Assembly: GCA_904502055.1 (NCBI GenBank)
Contig: CAJGDZ010000014.1
Span: 1 to 18,460, forward strand
From: an uncultured Clostridia bacterium
GTDB taxonomy: Bacteria > Bacillota > Clostridia > Oscillospirales > CAG-272
Length of the DNA: 18,460 nucleotides
Reading direction: 5' to 3'
Position numbers and translations under genes: made by a program. The notes under the pieces were generated by a model. That model was not told the origin of the DNA and made no database searches. It saw nothing but the letters and a program-made list of their open reading frames with translations. Positions 1 to 6,568 of this stretch are shown here, one piece after another. Positions within the stretch are counted from its first letter, which is position 1; every line of letters starts with the position of its first letter.

Positions 1-27
1 TATATCACATTTTTTCGTCCTTGTCAA
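1..27 (-). promoter_or_regulatory. Sigma-A-type promoter firing out of the left edge (truncated)
   Basis: On the minus strand a perfect TTGACA (22-27) is followed by a 17-bp spacer and then TATA at 4-1, where the window ends. The last two bases of the -10 box are outside the window. It points leftward, so it should drive a gene beyond the left edge, downstream of the spore hydrolase gene. Confidence 0.6.
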
Positions 28-48
28 TAAAATTCACCCATCTGCGAC

Positions 49-67
49 AAAAAACATTTGGAAAATG
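49..67 (-). terminator. Weak candidate terminator of the spore hydrolase gene
   Basis: On the minus strand a short stem, CATTT-TCC-AAATG (55-67), is followed at once by six T (49-54), about 14 bases after the hydrolase stop codon. The stem is only 5 bp and AT-rich. A longer TCTGC/GCAGA pairing (41-45 with 70-74) encloses it. Position and T-run fit a terminator, but stem strength is marginal. Confidence 0.35.
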
Positions 68-80
68 AGGCAGATCCTTC

Positions 81-1379
81 TTATTGGTAATATCGTTTTA
101 ACGGAAAGGATCCGTTCGCAACCAGCCAGAGCGCGGGGAAAAAGCGCATAGCGTTCCACACGAAAAAGCCGCGAAGCGAAAACTCATCGATCAGCGCCGC
201 GGTTGCCGCCACGCTTCTCGCATCCTCAAACCACACCACGTGCTCAACGGGGCTTGCGTTTTCGCGGTCATAATACCGATAGGTGGGAGACGCGGCCGTC
301 TCGTCAAAGGAAATAAGCGCGCTCTTGTCCCACGCCTGCTGTACCGCGTCCACGTTGGAAAGCGAGCGTGCCACACTCTCGCCCATCACAAACGGAAGTC
401 GCCAATCGTAGCCGTAATTGGGGGTGCCCAGGAATATTTTTTCGCGCGGAATGACCGAAACGGCATATTCCACCACGCGCCGCACCTTGTCAATGGGCGC
501 TACCGCCTGCGGCTCACCGCGTGAATAGCCCCATTCATAGGTCATAAGGATTACTCCGTCCGCCGCTTCTCCCATCCCCGCATAATCGTGGCCCTCATAC
601 AAAAGCCCCTCCTGCTCTGCATTATACTTGGGAGCAAGCGCCACGAACACCTTGACGCCAAGCGGTGCCAGTCGCTCCTTGAGCCTTCGGATAAAGGCAA
701 CGTATGCCTCCGCGTACTGACCGTCCACGTACTCAAAATCCACGTCGATCGCCTCGTACCGTCTGGCACGGACAACACGCTCGACCTCGTCGATCACCTT
801 GCCCCGGAGAGCCTCATCGCTCAACAGCCGTGAGGAAAGTGCGGTGGAAAAGGTACCGCGTTCACTCAGTGAGGAAAGATGCATAACGGGGGCTACGCCG
901 TAGGTTCGAGCTAACTCCACAATGCGCTCGTCATCGATATCGATCAGACTCCCGTCCTCCCGAAAGCCGTAGGTAAAGACGGTAAGATAGGTAAGATACG
1001 GCAAGGTTCGGCGCAAGACCTCCTCGCTCACGTTGGGGTAAACATAGCCGCCACTTTCCACTTGACGCGAATGGAATGTCTCAGGCAAGACAATGTTTAG
1101 CGTTTTCCCGATCGTAACCTGGTTTTCTCCGCCAAGTGACGGATTGTTGCGCCAAAGGGTATTGACGTTGGTGCCGAATTGTCCGGTGATGGAGTACAGC
1201 GTGTCACCGCTCCTCACGCGATAAGAAACCAGCGGCTGAAGGATGACCAGCGTTTGCCCGACTACAAGCTCTCCTGGACGTTCAAGCAAATTGTCCGCCG
1301 CCAACCTTTCCGCGGTTGTACCAAACTGTCCGGCAATGCTCTCCAAGGAATCTCCGCTTTTTACTGTGTAAATGACCAT
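81..1379 (-). CDS. LysM-LysM-GH18 spore cortex/peptidoglycan hydrolase (YaaH/SleL-like)
   Basis: A 432-residue protein with two LysM peptidoglycan-binding repeats (about residues 2-47 and 52-98) and a C-terminal glycoside hydrolase family 18 barrel. The GH18 catalytic motif reads AIDVDFEY, with Asp212, Asp214 and the proton donor Glu216; YEW at 281-283 fits the later barrel substrate-binding strand. Length and order match Bacillus YaaH and SleL, N-acetylglucosaminidases that degrade cortex fragments during spore germination. There is no signal peptide, as expected for a protein carried to the spore surface by its LysM domains. The ATG at 1379 is chosen because AAAGGAGC lies 7-8 bases upstream and the LysM starts at once; the reading frame stays open another 99 codons upstream without domain content. 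It is divergent from eno. The family is secure; the exact spore role is inferred from architecture and the presence of spoIVA nearby. Confidence 0.88.
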   Translation of the reverse strand: MVIYTVKSGDSLESIAGQFGTTAERLAADNLLERPGELVVGQTLVILQPLVSYRVRSGDTLYSITGQFGTNVNTLWRNNPSLGGENQVTIGKTLNIVLPETFHSRQVESGGYVYPNVSEEVLRRTLPYLTYLTVFTYGFREDGSLIDIDDERIVELARTYGVAPVMHLSSLSERGTFSTALSSRLLSDEALRGKVIDEVERVVRARRYEAIDVDFEYVDGQYAEAYVAFIRRLKERLAPLGVKVFVALAPKYNAEQEGLLYEGHDYAGMGEAADGVILMTYEWGYSRGEPQAVAPIDKVRRVVEYAVSVIPREKIFLGTPNYGYDWRLPFVMGESVARSLSNVDAVQQAWDKSALISFDETAASPTYRYYDRENASPVEHVVWFEDARSVAATAALIDEFSLRGFFVWNAMRFFPALWLVANGSFPLKRYYQ

Positions 1380-1500
1380 AAAATTGCTCCTTTTATGCAG
1401 ATTTCTCTTTAAAGCGTATGTCTGCCTACGGCGATTTGACAGAATATTTTTCTTTTGCAGACAAATAATAATCCTAAATCCAAAAAAGAAAGGAATAGCT

Positions 1501-2808
1501 ATGAACAGAGCCAGAATACAAAAATGCTGTGCGCGAGAGATCCTGGACTCGCGTGGAAATCCCACGGTGGAGGCAACGGTGATCCTGGATGACGGGAGCA
1601 TCGGAACGGCCAGCGTCCCCTCGGGTGCCTCCTGCGGAAAATTTGAAGCACACGAAAAGCGGGACGCCGACCCCAATTATTATCACGGCAAAAGCGTTCT
1701 TAAGGCCGTATATAACGTATCCAAGGTCATTTCCCCTGCCCTTGTCGGAATGTGTCCGTCCGACCAAAGCGAGATTGATCGCATTCTCTGCGAGCTTGAC
1801 GGAACGGAAAACAAATCCAATCTCGGAGCGAACGCCATTCTTGCCGTTTCACTGGCCAACGCACGCGCCGCCGCCGGACATTATGAGCTCCCCCTCTATC
1901 GATATCTCGGCGGCACGCTCGCCGGGCGCATTCCCGTCCCGATGATGAACATTCTCAACGGCGGCGCACACGCGGGTAACAACGTGGCCATTCAGGAGTT
2001 TATGATCCTTCCCGTCGGCGCCTCCAGCTTTTCGGAGGGGCTTCGTATGGGAAGTGAGATCTACCACACGCTCGGAAACATTCTCAAAGAAAAAAAGCTG
2101 GCCGCCACAGTGGGCGACGAGGGTGGCTATGCGCCCAATCTGGACTCCGACGAGGAGGCCATTGAGCTTATCCTTCACGCCATTGAAAAATCGGGCTTTT
2201 CCACCGATACGGTTCGCATCTCGCTCGACGTGGCGGCCAGCGAATGGTATCACGACGGCGAATACCGCGTGGTAAAGCGAGATAAGACCTTCTCTCCCAC
2301 CGAGCTTACCGATTATTTCGCTTCGCTGACACAAAAATACCCCATCTTCTCGATGGAGGATCCCTTGGATCAAGAGGATTTCGATTCCTGGAAAACGCTC
2401 ACCGATAAATGCGGCAAAACCACGATGCTGGTCGGTGACGATCTGTTTGTCACCAATACCGCAAGGCTGGAAAAGGGCATTCGCCTGGGCGCGGCTAACG
2501 CCATTCTCATCAAGCCCAATCAGATCGGCACGCTGACCGAGACATTGAACGTCATTCGTCTGGCCAAGGAAAACGGCTACCGCTTTATTCTCTCACACCG
2601 CTCGGGCGAGACCGAGGACACCACGCTGGCCGACATCGCCGTGGCGGTAAATGCCCCCTTCATTAAGTCCGGTGCGCCTTGTCGGAGCGAGCGCGTGGCC
2701 AAATACAACCGACTTCTGCGCATTGAATCCTCCCTCGGGACCTCAGCTTGCTACGGAAAACAGACGATTGAGCGACTTCCCGACGAAAAAGAGGCAATCT
2801 TTGTATAA
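1501..2808 (+). CDS. eno: Enolase (phosphopyruvate hydratase)
   Basis: Converts 2-phosphoglycerate to phosphoenolpyruvate in glycolysis; cytoplasmic, Mg2+-dependent. At 435 residues it is full length for the bacterial family. Active-site residues are visible: Glu166 (QEFM), Glu207 (VGDEGGYAP), metal ligands Asp243, Glu286 (MEDP) and Asp313 (GDDLF), Lys338 (LIKPNQIGT), His366 in the SHRSGETED loop, and Lys389 (IKSGAP). The N-terminal catalytic loop reads SGASCG where most enolases have SGASTG, a Thr-to-Cys change next to, not at, the metal-binding serine. The ATG at 1501 follows GAAAGGA at a suitable distance; the frame is open upstream, but the family N-terminus begins here. No clear terminator follows; the rpmB promoter starts about 30 bases after the stop. 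No fully convincing promoter was found upstream. Confidence 0.97.
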   Translation: MNRARIQKCCAREILDSRGNPTVEATVILDDGSIGTASVPSGASCGKFEAHEKRDADPNYYHGKSVLKAVYNVSKVISPALVGMCPSDQSEIDRILCELDGTENKSNLGANAILAVSLANARAAAGHYELPLYRYLGGTLAGRIPVPMMNILNGGAHAGNNVAIQEFMILPVGASSFSEGLRMGSEIYHTLGNILKEKKLAATVGDEGGYAPNLDSDEEAIELILHAIEKSGFSTDTVRISLDVAASEWYHDGEYRVVKRDKTFSPTELTDYFASLTQKYPIFSMEDPLDQEDFDSWKTLTDKCGKTTMLVGDDLFVTNTARLEKGIRLGAANAILIKPNQIGTLTETLNVIRLAKENGYRFILSHRSGETEDTTLADIAVAVNAPFIKSGAPCRSERVAKYNRLLRIESSLGTSACYGKQTIERLPDEKEAIFV

Positions 2809-2836
2809 AAAAAGAAAAAAAATTTTCAAAAAACTC

Positions 2837-2865
2837 TTGCATTTTTGAAAACCCTATGGTATAAT
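2837..2865 (+). promoter_or_regulatory. Strong sigma-A promoter of rpmB
   Basis: TTGCAT (2837-2842), a 17-bp spacer and a perfect TATAAT (2860-2865). The start site should be near 2872, leaving a leader of about 70 bases before the L28 ATG. The TTGCAT/17/-10 form recurs at the yajC and rimM promoters. Confidence 0.88.
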
Positions 2866-2940
2866 GTATGCTGTTCACTAATGATTTTTTTCATTTGCAA
2901 TACAGTGTACTAAAAAAGTACTGCTTTGGGAGGTGTCAAA

Positions 2941-3126
2941 ATGGCAAAGTGTTGTATTTGTGGAAAGGGCGTTGTTTTCGGACAGAACGTCTCCCACTCT
3001 CACCGCAAGACCAACAGATGTTGGAAGCCGAATATCCGTAAGGTAAAGGCAATCGTTGACGGTACGCCCGCAACGGTAGCGGTTTGTTCTCGTTGCCTGC
3101 GTTCGGGCAAGATCACACGCGCTTAA
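2941..3126 (+). CDS. rpmB: 50S ribosomal protein L28, zinc-ribbon type
   Basis: A 61-residue basic protein starting MAKCCICGKG, with the L28 core SHSHRKTNR and RWKPN-like WKPNIRKVKA. Two cysteine pairs, C4/C7 and the CSRC near residues 52-55, mark the zinc-binding (C+) version of L28. It is a structural protein of the large ribosomal subunit near the peptidyl-transferase/E-site side. The start at 2941 follows GGGAGGTG by 6-7 bases; an in-frame start 15 bases earlier would lie upstream of this SD and lacks family sequence. It has its own consensus promoter and a strong terminator, so it is probably expressed mainly as a single-gene unit. Confidence 0.96.
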   Translation: MAKCCICGKGVVFGQNVSHSHRKTNRCWKPNIRKVKAIVDGTPATVAVCSRCLRSGKITRA

Positions 3127-3151
3127 TTCAGCTCGTGTAAATATAAAGTTT

Positions 3152-3187
3152 CCGGCAGCCTTGTGTCTGCCGGCTTTATTTTTCTTT
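3152..3187 (+). terminator. Intrinsic terminator of rpmB
   Basis: Perfect 7-bp GC-rich stem CCGGCAG/CTGCCGG (3152-3158 with 3167-3173), an 8-base loop, then a T-rich tail to 3187. Flanking ATAAAG and CTTTAT can extend the pairing. The tail runs directly into the GGAGG (3188-3192) of the next gene, so the following gene has no room for its own promoter. Confidence 0.9.
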
Positions 3188-3196
3188 GGAGGTACT

Positions 3197-3913
3197 ATGC
3201 TTGCCGTTATCGATCATAGACTGCCCCTTTCCTGCCGCGCGCGGCTTTCCGCACTCGGCTTTACGCCCCTGCCGCTGCCGCCGTTTCCGCGCTTATCGGA
3301 ACCCGTGGCGTCGCACCCCGATATGCTTTTGCTTCGCGTGGGGGACACGCTTTTTTGCCACCGCGATTATTATGCGATTGCAAAAAATGAGATCGATCAG
3401 ATTCTGCACGTCTCCGGGCTTTCGCTTTGCCTTACCGAGGATCACACAGGTGAGACATACCCTGAGGATATCGCGCTCAATTTTGTTTTCACGGGAAACT
3501 GTCTTTTGGGAAAAACCGAGTTTTTGGCAAGAAAGGTCAAGGAATATGCCGAAACGCATCGCATTTCCCTGCTTTCCGTCAATCAAGGATACGCCAAGTG
3601 TTCCACGGTCGTCTTAGGCGGCGCGATCATTACGGCAGATACGGGCATAGAAGCCGCGGCAAAAGGCGCAGGACTTGACACGCTTCTTGTGGCAAGCGGC
3701 GGTGTGACGCTTCCCCCTTATCCGTACGGATTTTTGGGCGGTGCATCGGGCGTGTGCGGCAAAACCGTCTTTTTCTGCGGCAACCTTAAAGGGCACGCCG
3801 ACGGAAAAGCAATCGAGGCCTTTTGTCAAAAGCACGGCTATGCAGTCGTCTCTCTTTCGGACGAGCCGCTGTTTGATGCGGGAACACTTTTGTTTTTTAA
3901 TAAAAATGGCTGA
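3197..3913 (+). CDS. DUF6873-type protein (GME-fold family), function unknown
   Basis: A 238-residue soluble protein without signal peptide or membrane segment. I recognise the pattern of a clostridial family annotated as DUF6873 with a guanidino-group-modifying-enzyme fold: NQGYAKCSTVVLGG (129-142) followed by AIITADTGI (143-151), and PPYPYGFLGGASG (173-185). The Asp148, Cys135 and Gly-rich segments are candidate site residues, but no reaction is established to my knowledge. ATG 3197 is chosen because GGAGG sits four bases upstream; the frame is open for 12 codons before it. It lies immediately behind the rpmB terminator, so expression may depend on readthrough. Its stop codon is inside the bidirectional terminator at 3905-3932. 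Protein-coding status is very likely; the family name is from memory. Confidence 0.72.
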   Translation: MLAVIDHRLPLSCRARLSALGFTPLPLPPFPRLSEPVASHPDMLLLRVGDTLFCHRDYYAIAKNEIDQILHVSGLSLCLTEDHTGETYPEDIALNFVFTGNCLLGKTEFLARKVKEYAETHRISLLSVNQGYAKCSTVVLGGAIITADTGIEAAAKGAGLDTLLVASGGVTLPPYPYGFLGGASGVCGKTVFFCGNLKGHADGKAIEAFCQKHGYAVVSLSDEPLFDAGTLLFFNKNG

Positions 3914-3939
3914 GTCGAATGACTCAGCCATTGGTTTTT
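3905..3939. terminator. Bidirectional terminator between the DUF6873 gene and spoIVA
   Basis: A perfect 12-bp stem AATGGCTGAGTC/GACTCAGCCATT (3905-3916 with 3921-3932) and a GAAT loop. T-runs lie on both sides: GGTTTTTA rightward, TTTTTATT leftward. It ends the rightward DUF6873 gene, whose TGA (3911-3913) is in the stem, and the leftward spoIVA gene, whose stop is at 3938-3940. Confidence 0.93.
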
Positions 3940-5416
3940 ATAAAAGAATGCAGATTAATCCGCCGCTTCCCTCGTTGATGATCTTCTCGAGCGTCTCGGA
4001 GAGACGCAGGCGCGAATCCTCGGGAATGTTGGAAAGCTTGGTATGAAGCCCCTCGTTCATCAGCTCGTAAAGGCTCTTGCCGAACATATTGGACTCCCAG
4101 ATCTTTCGCGGTGCTTCCTCGAATTCGTGCAGCATATAACGGATCAGCTCCTCGGATTGCTGCTCACTTCCCACAATGGGGTTAATTTCGGTCTCAATGT
4201 TGGCGCGGATCATATGGATCGACTGAGCCGATGCGCGAAGCTTGACGCCATAGCCGCCCGCCTGCTTGATGATCTCCGGCTCCTCCAGATGCAGCTCGTC
4301 AATGTCGGGCATAACAATACCGTAGCCCTTTTCGGTAGCGTCGTCAAACGCCTCGGACACGCGGTCATACTTGGACTTCATAGCGGAAAACTCGCGGAGC
4401 AGCTGGAGCAGTTTTTTATCGTCTGAGATATCCATACCCGTCAGCTCACTCATCACCTCATAGAAAAGTCCGTCTGCCAGCGATACGCGCACGTGTGCGC
4501 ATCCCGTTCCGAGATCAATGCGATCCACGGAAAGGTTGCTTACGTAATTGTTCTTTTCAAGCGCCTCCAGCGAGCGGTTAATGTCCCCGATCTTTTTCAT
4601 ACCCGAAACGCTCTTTCCCAGCGATTCACCAAGTGACACGCGAACGTGATGCGTTGGCTCGAGCGCGTGGATCCAGGTCGGGAACGCCACGCGGAGCTCC
4701 GTGATCGGGAATTCGTGAAGCACAAGCTCCAGAATATGACGAATGTCCTCCTCATCCAGTGAAAGACAGCTGACCAGTGCCACGGGAATTCCGTATTTCT
4801 CCTCCAGCTCATAGGCAAGCTCAATGGAGGACTCCGCATTGGGGGTGACGGAGTTGAGGATCATGGCAAAGGGCTTACCAAGGGCCTTCAGCTCCTTCAC
4901 GACACGTTCCTCTGCCTCCACGTAATTCTCTCGCGGGATCTCACCGACCGTACCGTCGGTGCTCACCAGCATGCCGATCGTGGCGTGCTCGTGAATGACC
5001 CTGTGAGTGCCCATCTCTGCCGCTTCGGCAAAGGGCATCGGCTCCTCACGCCACGGTGTGCGAACCATACGCGCCTTCCCTTCCTCAATGACACCCAGCG
5101 CGTCGGGCACAAGGTAGCCGACACAGTCCACCATCTTGACGCGCATGGATTTTCCGCCCGCAAAGGAGATGGGAACCGCCTCGTCGGGAACGAATTTCGG
5201 CTCGGTCGTCATCACCGTTTTTCCCGCCGCGCTCTGCGGCATTTCGTCCTTAGCGCGCTCACGGGCGCTCTCGTCGGTGATGTTTGGCAAGACCATCGCC
5301 TCCATAAAGCGCTTGATGAAGGTGGATTTTCCGCTACGAACCGGCCCCACTACGCCGATGTAAATGTCGCCGCCCGTTCTCTTTGCAATATCCTCATAAA
5401 TTGAAAATTCGCCCAT
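3938..5416 (-). CDS. spoIVA: Stage IV sporulation protein A (spore coat basement ATPase)
   Basis: A 492-residue protein, the same length as Bacillus SpoIVA. SpoIVA is made in the mother cell, binds the forespore surface with SpoVM, and uses ATP to polymerise into the platform on which the spore coat is built. The Walker A motif GPVRSGKS is at 24-31, a TT pair at 70-71 matches the sensor threonines described for the Bacillus protein, and VDCVGYLVPDA (from Val96) fits the Walker B/switch region. The C-terminus INEGSGGLICILL is the conserved tail needed for localisation. GGGAGG lies 7 bases before the ATG. In Bacillus the gene is sigma-E controlled; I could not fix a sigma-E promoter here. The ribosome-binding site is inside a terminator-like hairpin (5423-5472). 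Identity is certain; regulation is inferred. Confidence 0.97.
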   Translation of the reverse strand: MGEFSIYEDIAKRTGGDIYIGVVGPVRSGKSTFIKRFMEAMVLPNITDESARERAKDEMPQSAAGKTVMTTEPKFVPDEAVPISFAGGKSMRVKMVDCVGYLVPDALGVIEEGKARMVRTPWREEPMPFAEAAEMGTHRVIHEHATIGMLVSTDGTVGEIPRENYVEAEERVVKELKALGKPFAMILNSVTPNAESSIELAYELEEKYGIPVALVSCLSLDEEDIRHILELVLHEFPITELRVAFPTWIHALEPTHHVRVSLGESLGKSVSGMKKIGDINRSLEALEKNNYVSNLSVDRIDLGTGCAHVRVSLADGLFYEVMSELTGMDISDDKKLLQLLREFSAMKSKYDRVSEAFDDATEKGYGIVMPDIDELHLEEPEIIKQAGGYGVKLRASAQSIHMIRANIETEINPIVGSEQQSEELIRYMLHEFEEAPRKIWESNMFGKSLYELMNEGLHTKLSNIPEDSRLRLSETLEKIINEGSGGLICILL

Positions 5417-5417
5417 A

Positions 5418-5472
5418 AAAAAGCCTCCCGTATCCTTTGCCGTTTTTTTATACAGTAAAGCATATGGGAGAC
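5418..5472 (-). terminator. Terminator-like hairpin between coaD and spoIVA containing the spoIVA ribosome-binding site
   Basis: On the minus strand GTCTCCC (5472-5466) pairs with GGGAGGC (5429-5423), extended by TA/TA after one mismatch, and a T6 run follows directly. The pairing includes one G-T wobble in the minus transcript but would be a C-A mismatch in a plus transcript, so it suits the leftward RNA. The loop is long (about 30 bases). The 3' arm is the GGGAGG of spoIVA, and the T-run leads into its ATG. Confidence 0.6.
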
Positions 5473-5500
5473 TTTTTGCGTTTAGAACTCTTTTTGGATT

Positions 5501-5983
5501 TTATTTCGGGTCAAAGCCCTCCTTGAGCTTTCGGATCGCCTCAGGCATAAGCAGTCCATCCAGCGAGCGCTTTTCCTCCATCCGCCTTCTCACCAGCGTG
5601 GAGCTAATCCGTTTAAGCTTAGGCGAGCACGGGAGATACAGCGTTTCCGCCTTTGGGTTGAGTTCGCGGTTATGGTGTGCCATCTTTTGCTCATAGACAA
5701 AATCCTTTGCCGTACGCACACCCTTGACAATCGCAGTAGCGCCCAGCTCCCTTACCACATCTACAAGCATCCCCTCACTGACCAGCACCTTAACGTTGGG
5801 GATGTGCGCGCAGGAGATCTTGGCAAGCTGTGCGCGCTGCTCGATGGTAAACCGATATTCCTTGTCGGCGTTCATCATAACGGCCACCACAACCGTATCA
5901 AATAGCTTCGCCGTCCTTTCGATCACGTCAACGTGACCGACGGTGATTGGGTCAAAGCTTCCGGGGACAATTGCAAGACTCAT
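5501..5983 (-). CDS. coaD: Phosphopantetheine adenylyltransferase
   Basis: A 160-residue nucleotidyltransferase, exactly the usual length of CoaD. It transfers AMP from ATP to 4'-phosphopantetheine to make dephospho-CoA, the fourth step of CoA synthesis. The nucleotide-binding motif PGSFDPITVGH is at 7-17 (His17 is the HxGH-type catalytic position), GVRTAKDFVYEQ starts at 88, and ISSTLVR is at 126-132. The ATG at 5983 is chosen because AAAGGAAA is about 8 bases upstream; an in-frame TTG six codons earlier would overlap that site. It lies 30 bases behind rsmD; the rsmD-coaD pair is a common bacterial gene order, so they are probably co-transcribed with uvrC. Confidence 0.96.
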   Translation of the reverse strand: MSLAIVPGSFDPITVGHVDVIERTAKLFDTVVVAVMMNADKEYRFTIEQRAQLAKISCAHIPNVKVLVSEGMLVDVVRELGATAIVKGVRTAKDFVYEQKMAHHNRELNPKAETLYLPCSPKLKRISSTLVRRRMEEKRSLDGLLMPEAIRKLKEGFDPK

Positions 5984-6013
5984 AATGTGATTTCCTTTCA
6001 AGCGTTTTATTTT

Positions 6014-6568
6014 TCAACTCAAAGGCTTTAAAAGCGTTACGTGTGCGATCCCGTATTTGGTCTTACGAACCACCAGAAATTGCTTACGAAGCTCCTCGGC
6101 CCCGGCAAAGATATCCTCCTCGCGGCTTTCGCAAACCAACGTAGTGCTTGGCTTGAGGAAGTCCCTCTCAAGAAGAAGCCCAAGCGCCTGCTTCAACAGT
6201 CCGCTGTCATACGGCGGATCCAGCCATACAATATCAAAGCGATCCTTTTGTTTTTTCAGATAATCCAACGAATCGCCGCAAATAACACGGCATTTTTCGC
6301 CCAGCTTAGTCTTGGCCACATTCTTTTCAATAACGGCAGCCGCCTCCCTCGATTTATCTACAAGGACGGCAAATTCCGCACCGCGGCTGAGCGCCTCAAG
6401 TCCCATCTGACCCGATCCGGCAAACAGATCCAGAACACGACGTCCCTCGATCTCAAACTGAAGCATCGAGAAGACCGCCTCCTTGGCTCGCTCCGAGGTA
6501 GGTCTTGTATTTTCACCGGCAAGAGTAAAAAGCGAAACACCTCTTGCGCTACCCGTTATGATCCTCAT
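6014..6568 (-). CDS. rsmD: 16S rRNA (guanine(966)-N2)-methyltransferase
   Basis: A 184-residue class I SAM-dependent methyltransferase. RsmD methylates G966 of 16S rRNA in the assembled 30S subunit. Visible motifs are the family start MRIITGSARG, the TRPTSERAKEAVF segment (21-33), the SAM-binding loop DLFAGSGQMG (47-56), and the catalytic DPPY motif (117-120). The start codon overlaps the uvrC stop as ATGA (6565-6568), and GGAGG within the last uvrC codons serves as ribosome-binding site, so it is translationally coupled to uvrC. coaD follows 30 bases later. Confidence 0.95.
   Translation of the reverse strand: MRIITGSARGVSLFTLAGENTRPTSERAKEAVFSMLQFEIEGRRVLDLFAGSGQMGLEALSRGAEFAVLVDKSREAAAVIEKNVAKTKLGEKCRVICGDSLDYLKKQKDRFDIVWLDPPYDSGLLKQALGLLLERDFLKPSTTLVCESREEDIFAGAEELRKQFLVVRKTKYGIAHVTLLKPLS

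Noticed and set aside
1436..1469. TTGACA (1436-1441) upstream of eno as a promoter
   Set aside because: The only good -10 (AATAAT at 1464-1469) is 22 bp away, and the 17-bp position reads AGACAA, so I could not support a promoter with normal spacing.
1501..2808. SGASCG in place of SGASTG in enolase as a loss-of-function sign
   Set aside because: The metal-binding serine and all catalytic acid/base residues are present, so the enzyme should be active.
2872..2940. Structured autoregulatory leader of rpmB
   Set aside because: Only a weak pairing of CAG and TAC with GTACTG (about 2904-2923) with a two-base bulge is seen; no known L28 leader motif to compare with.
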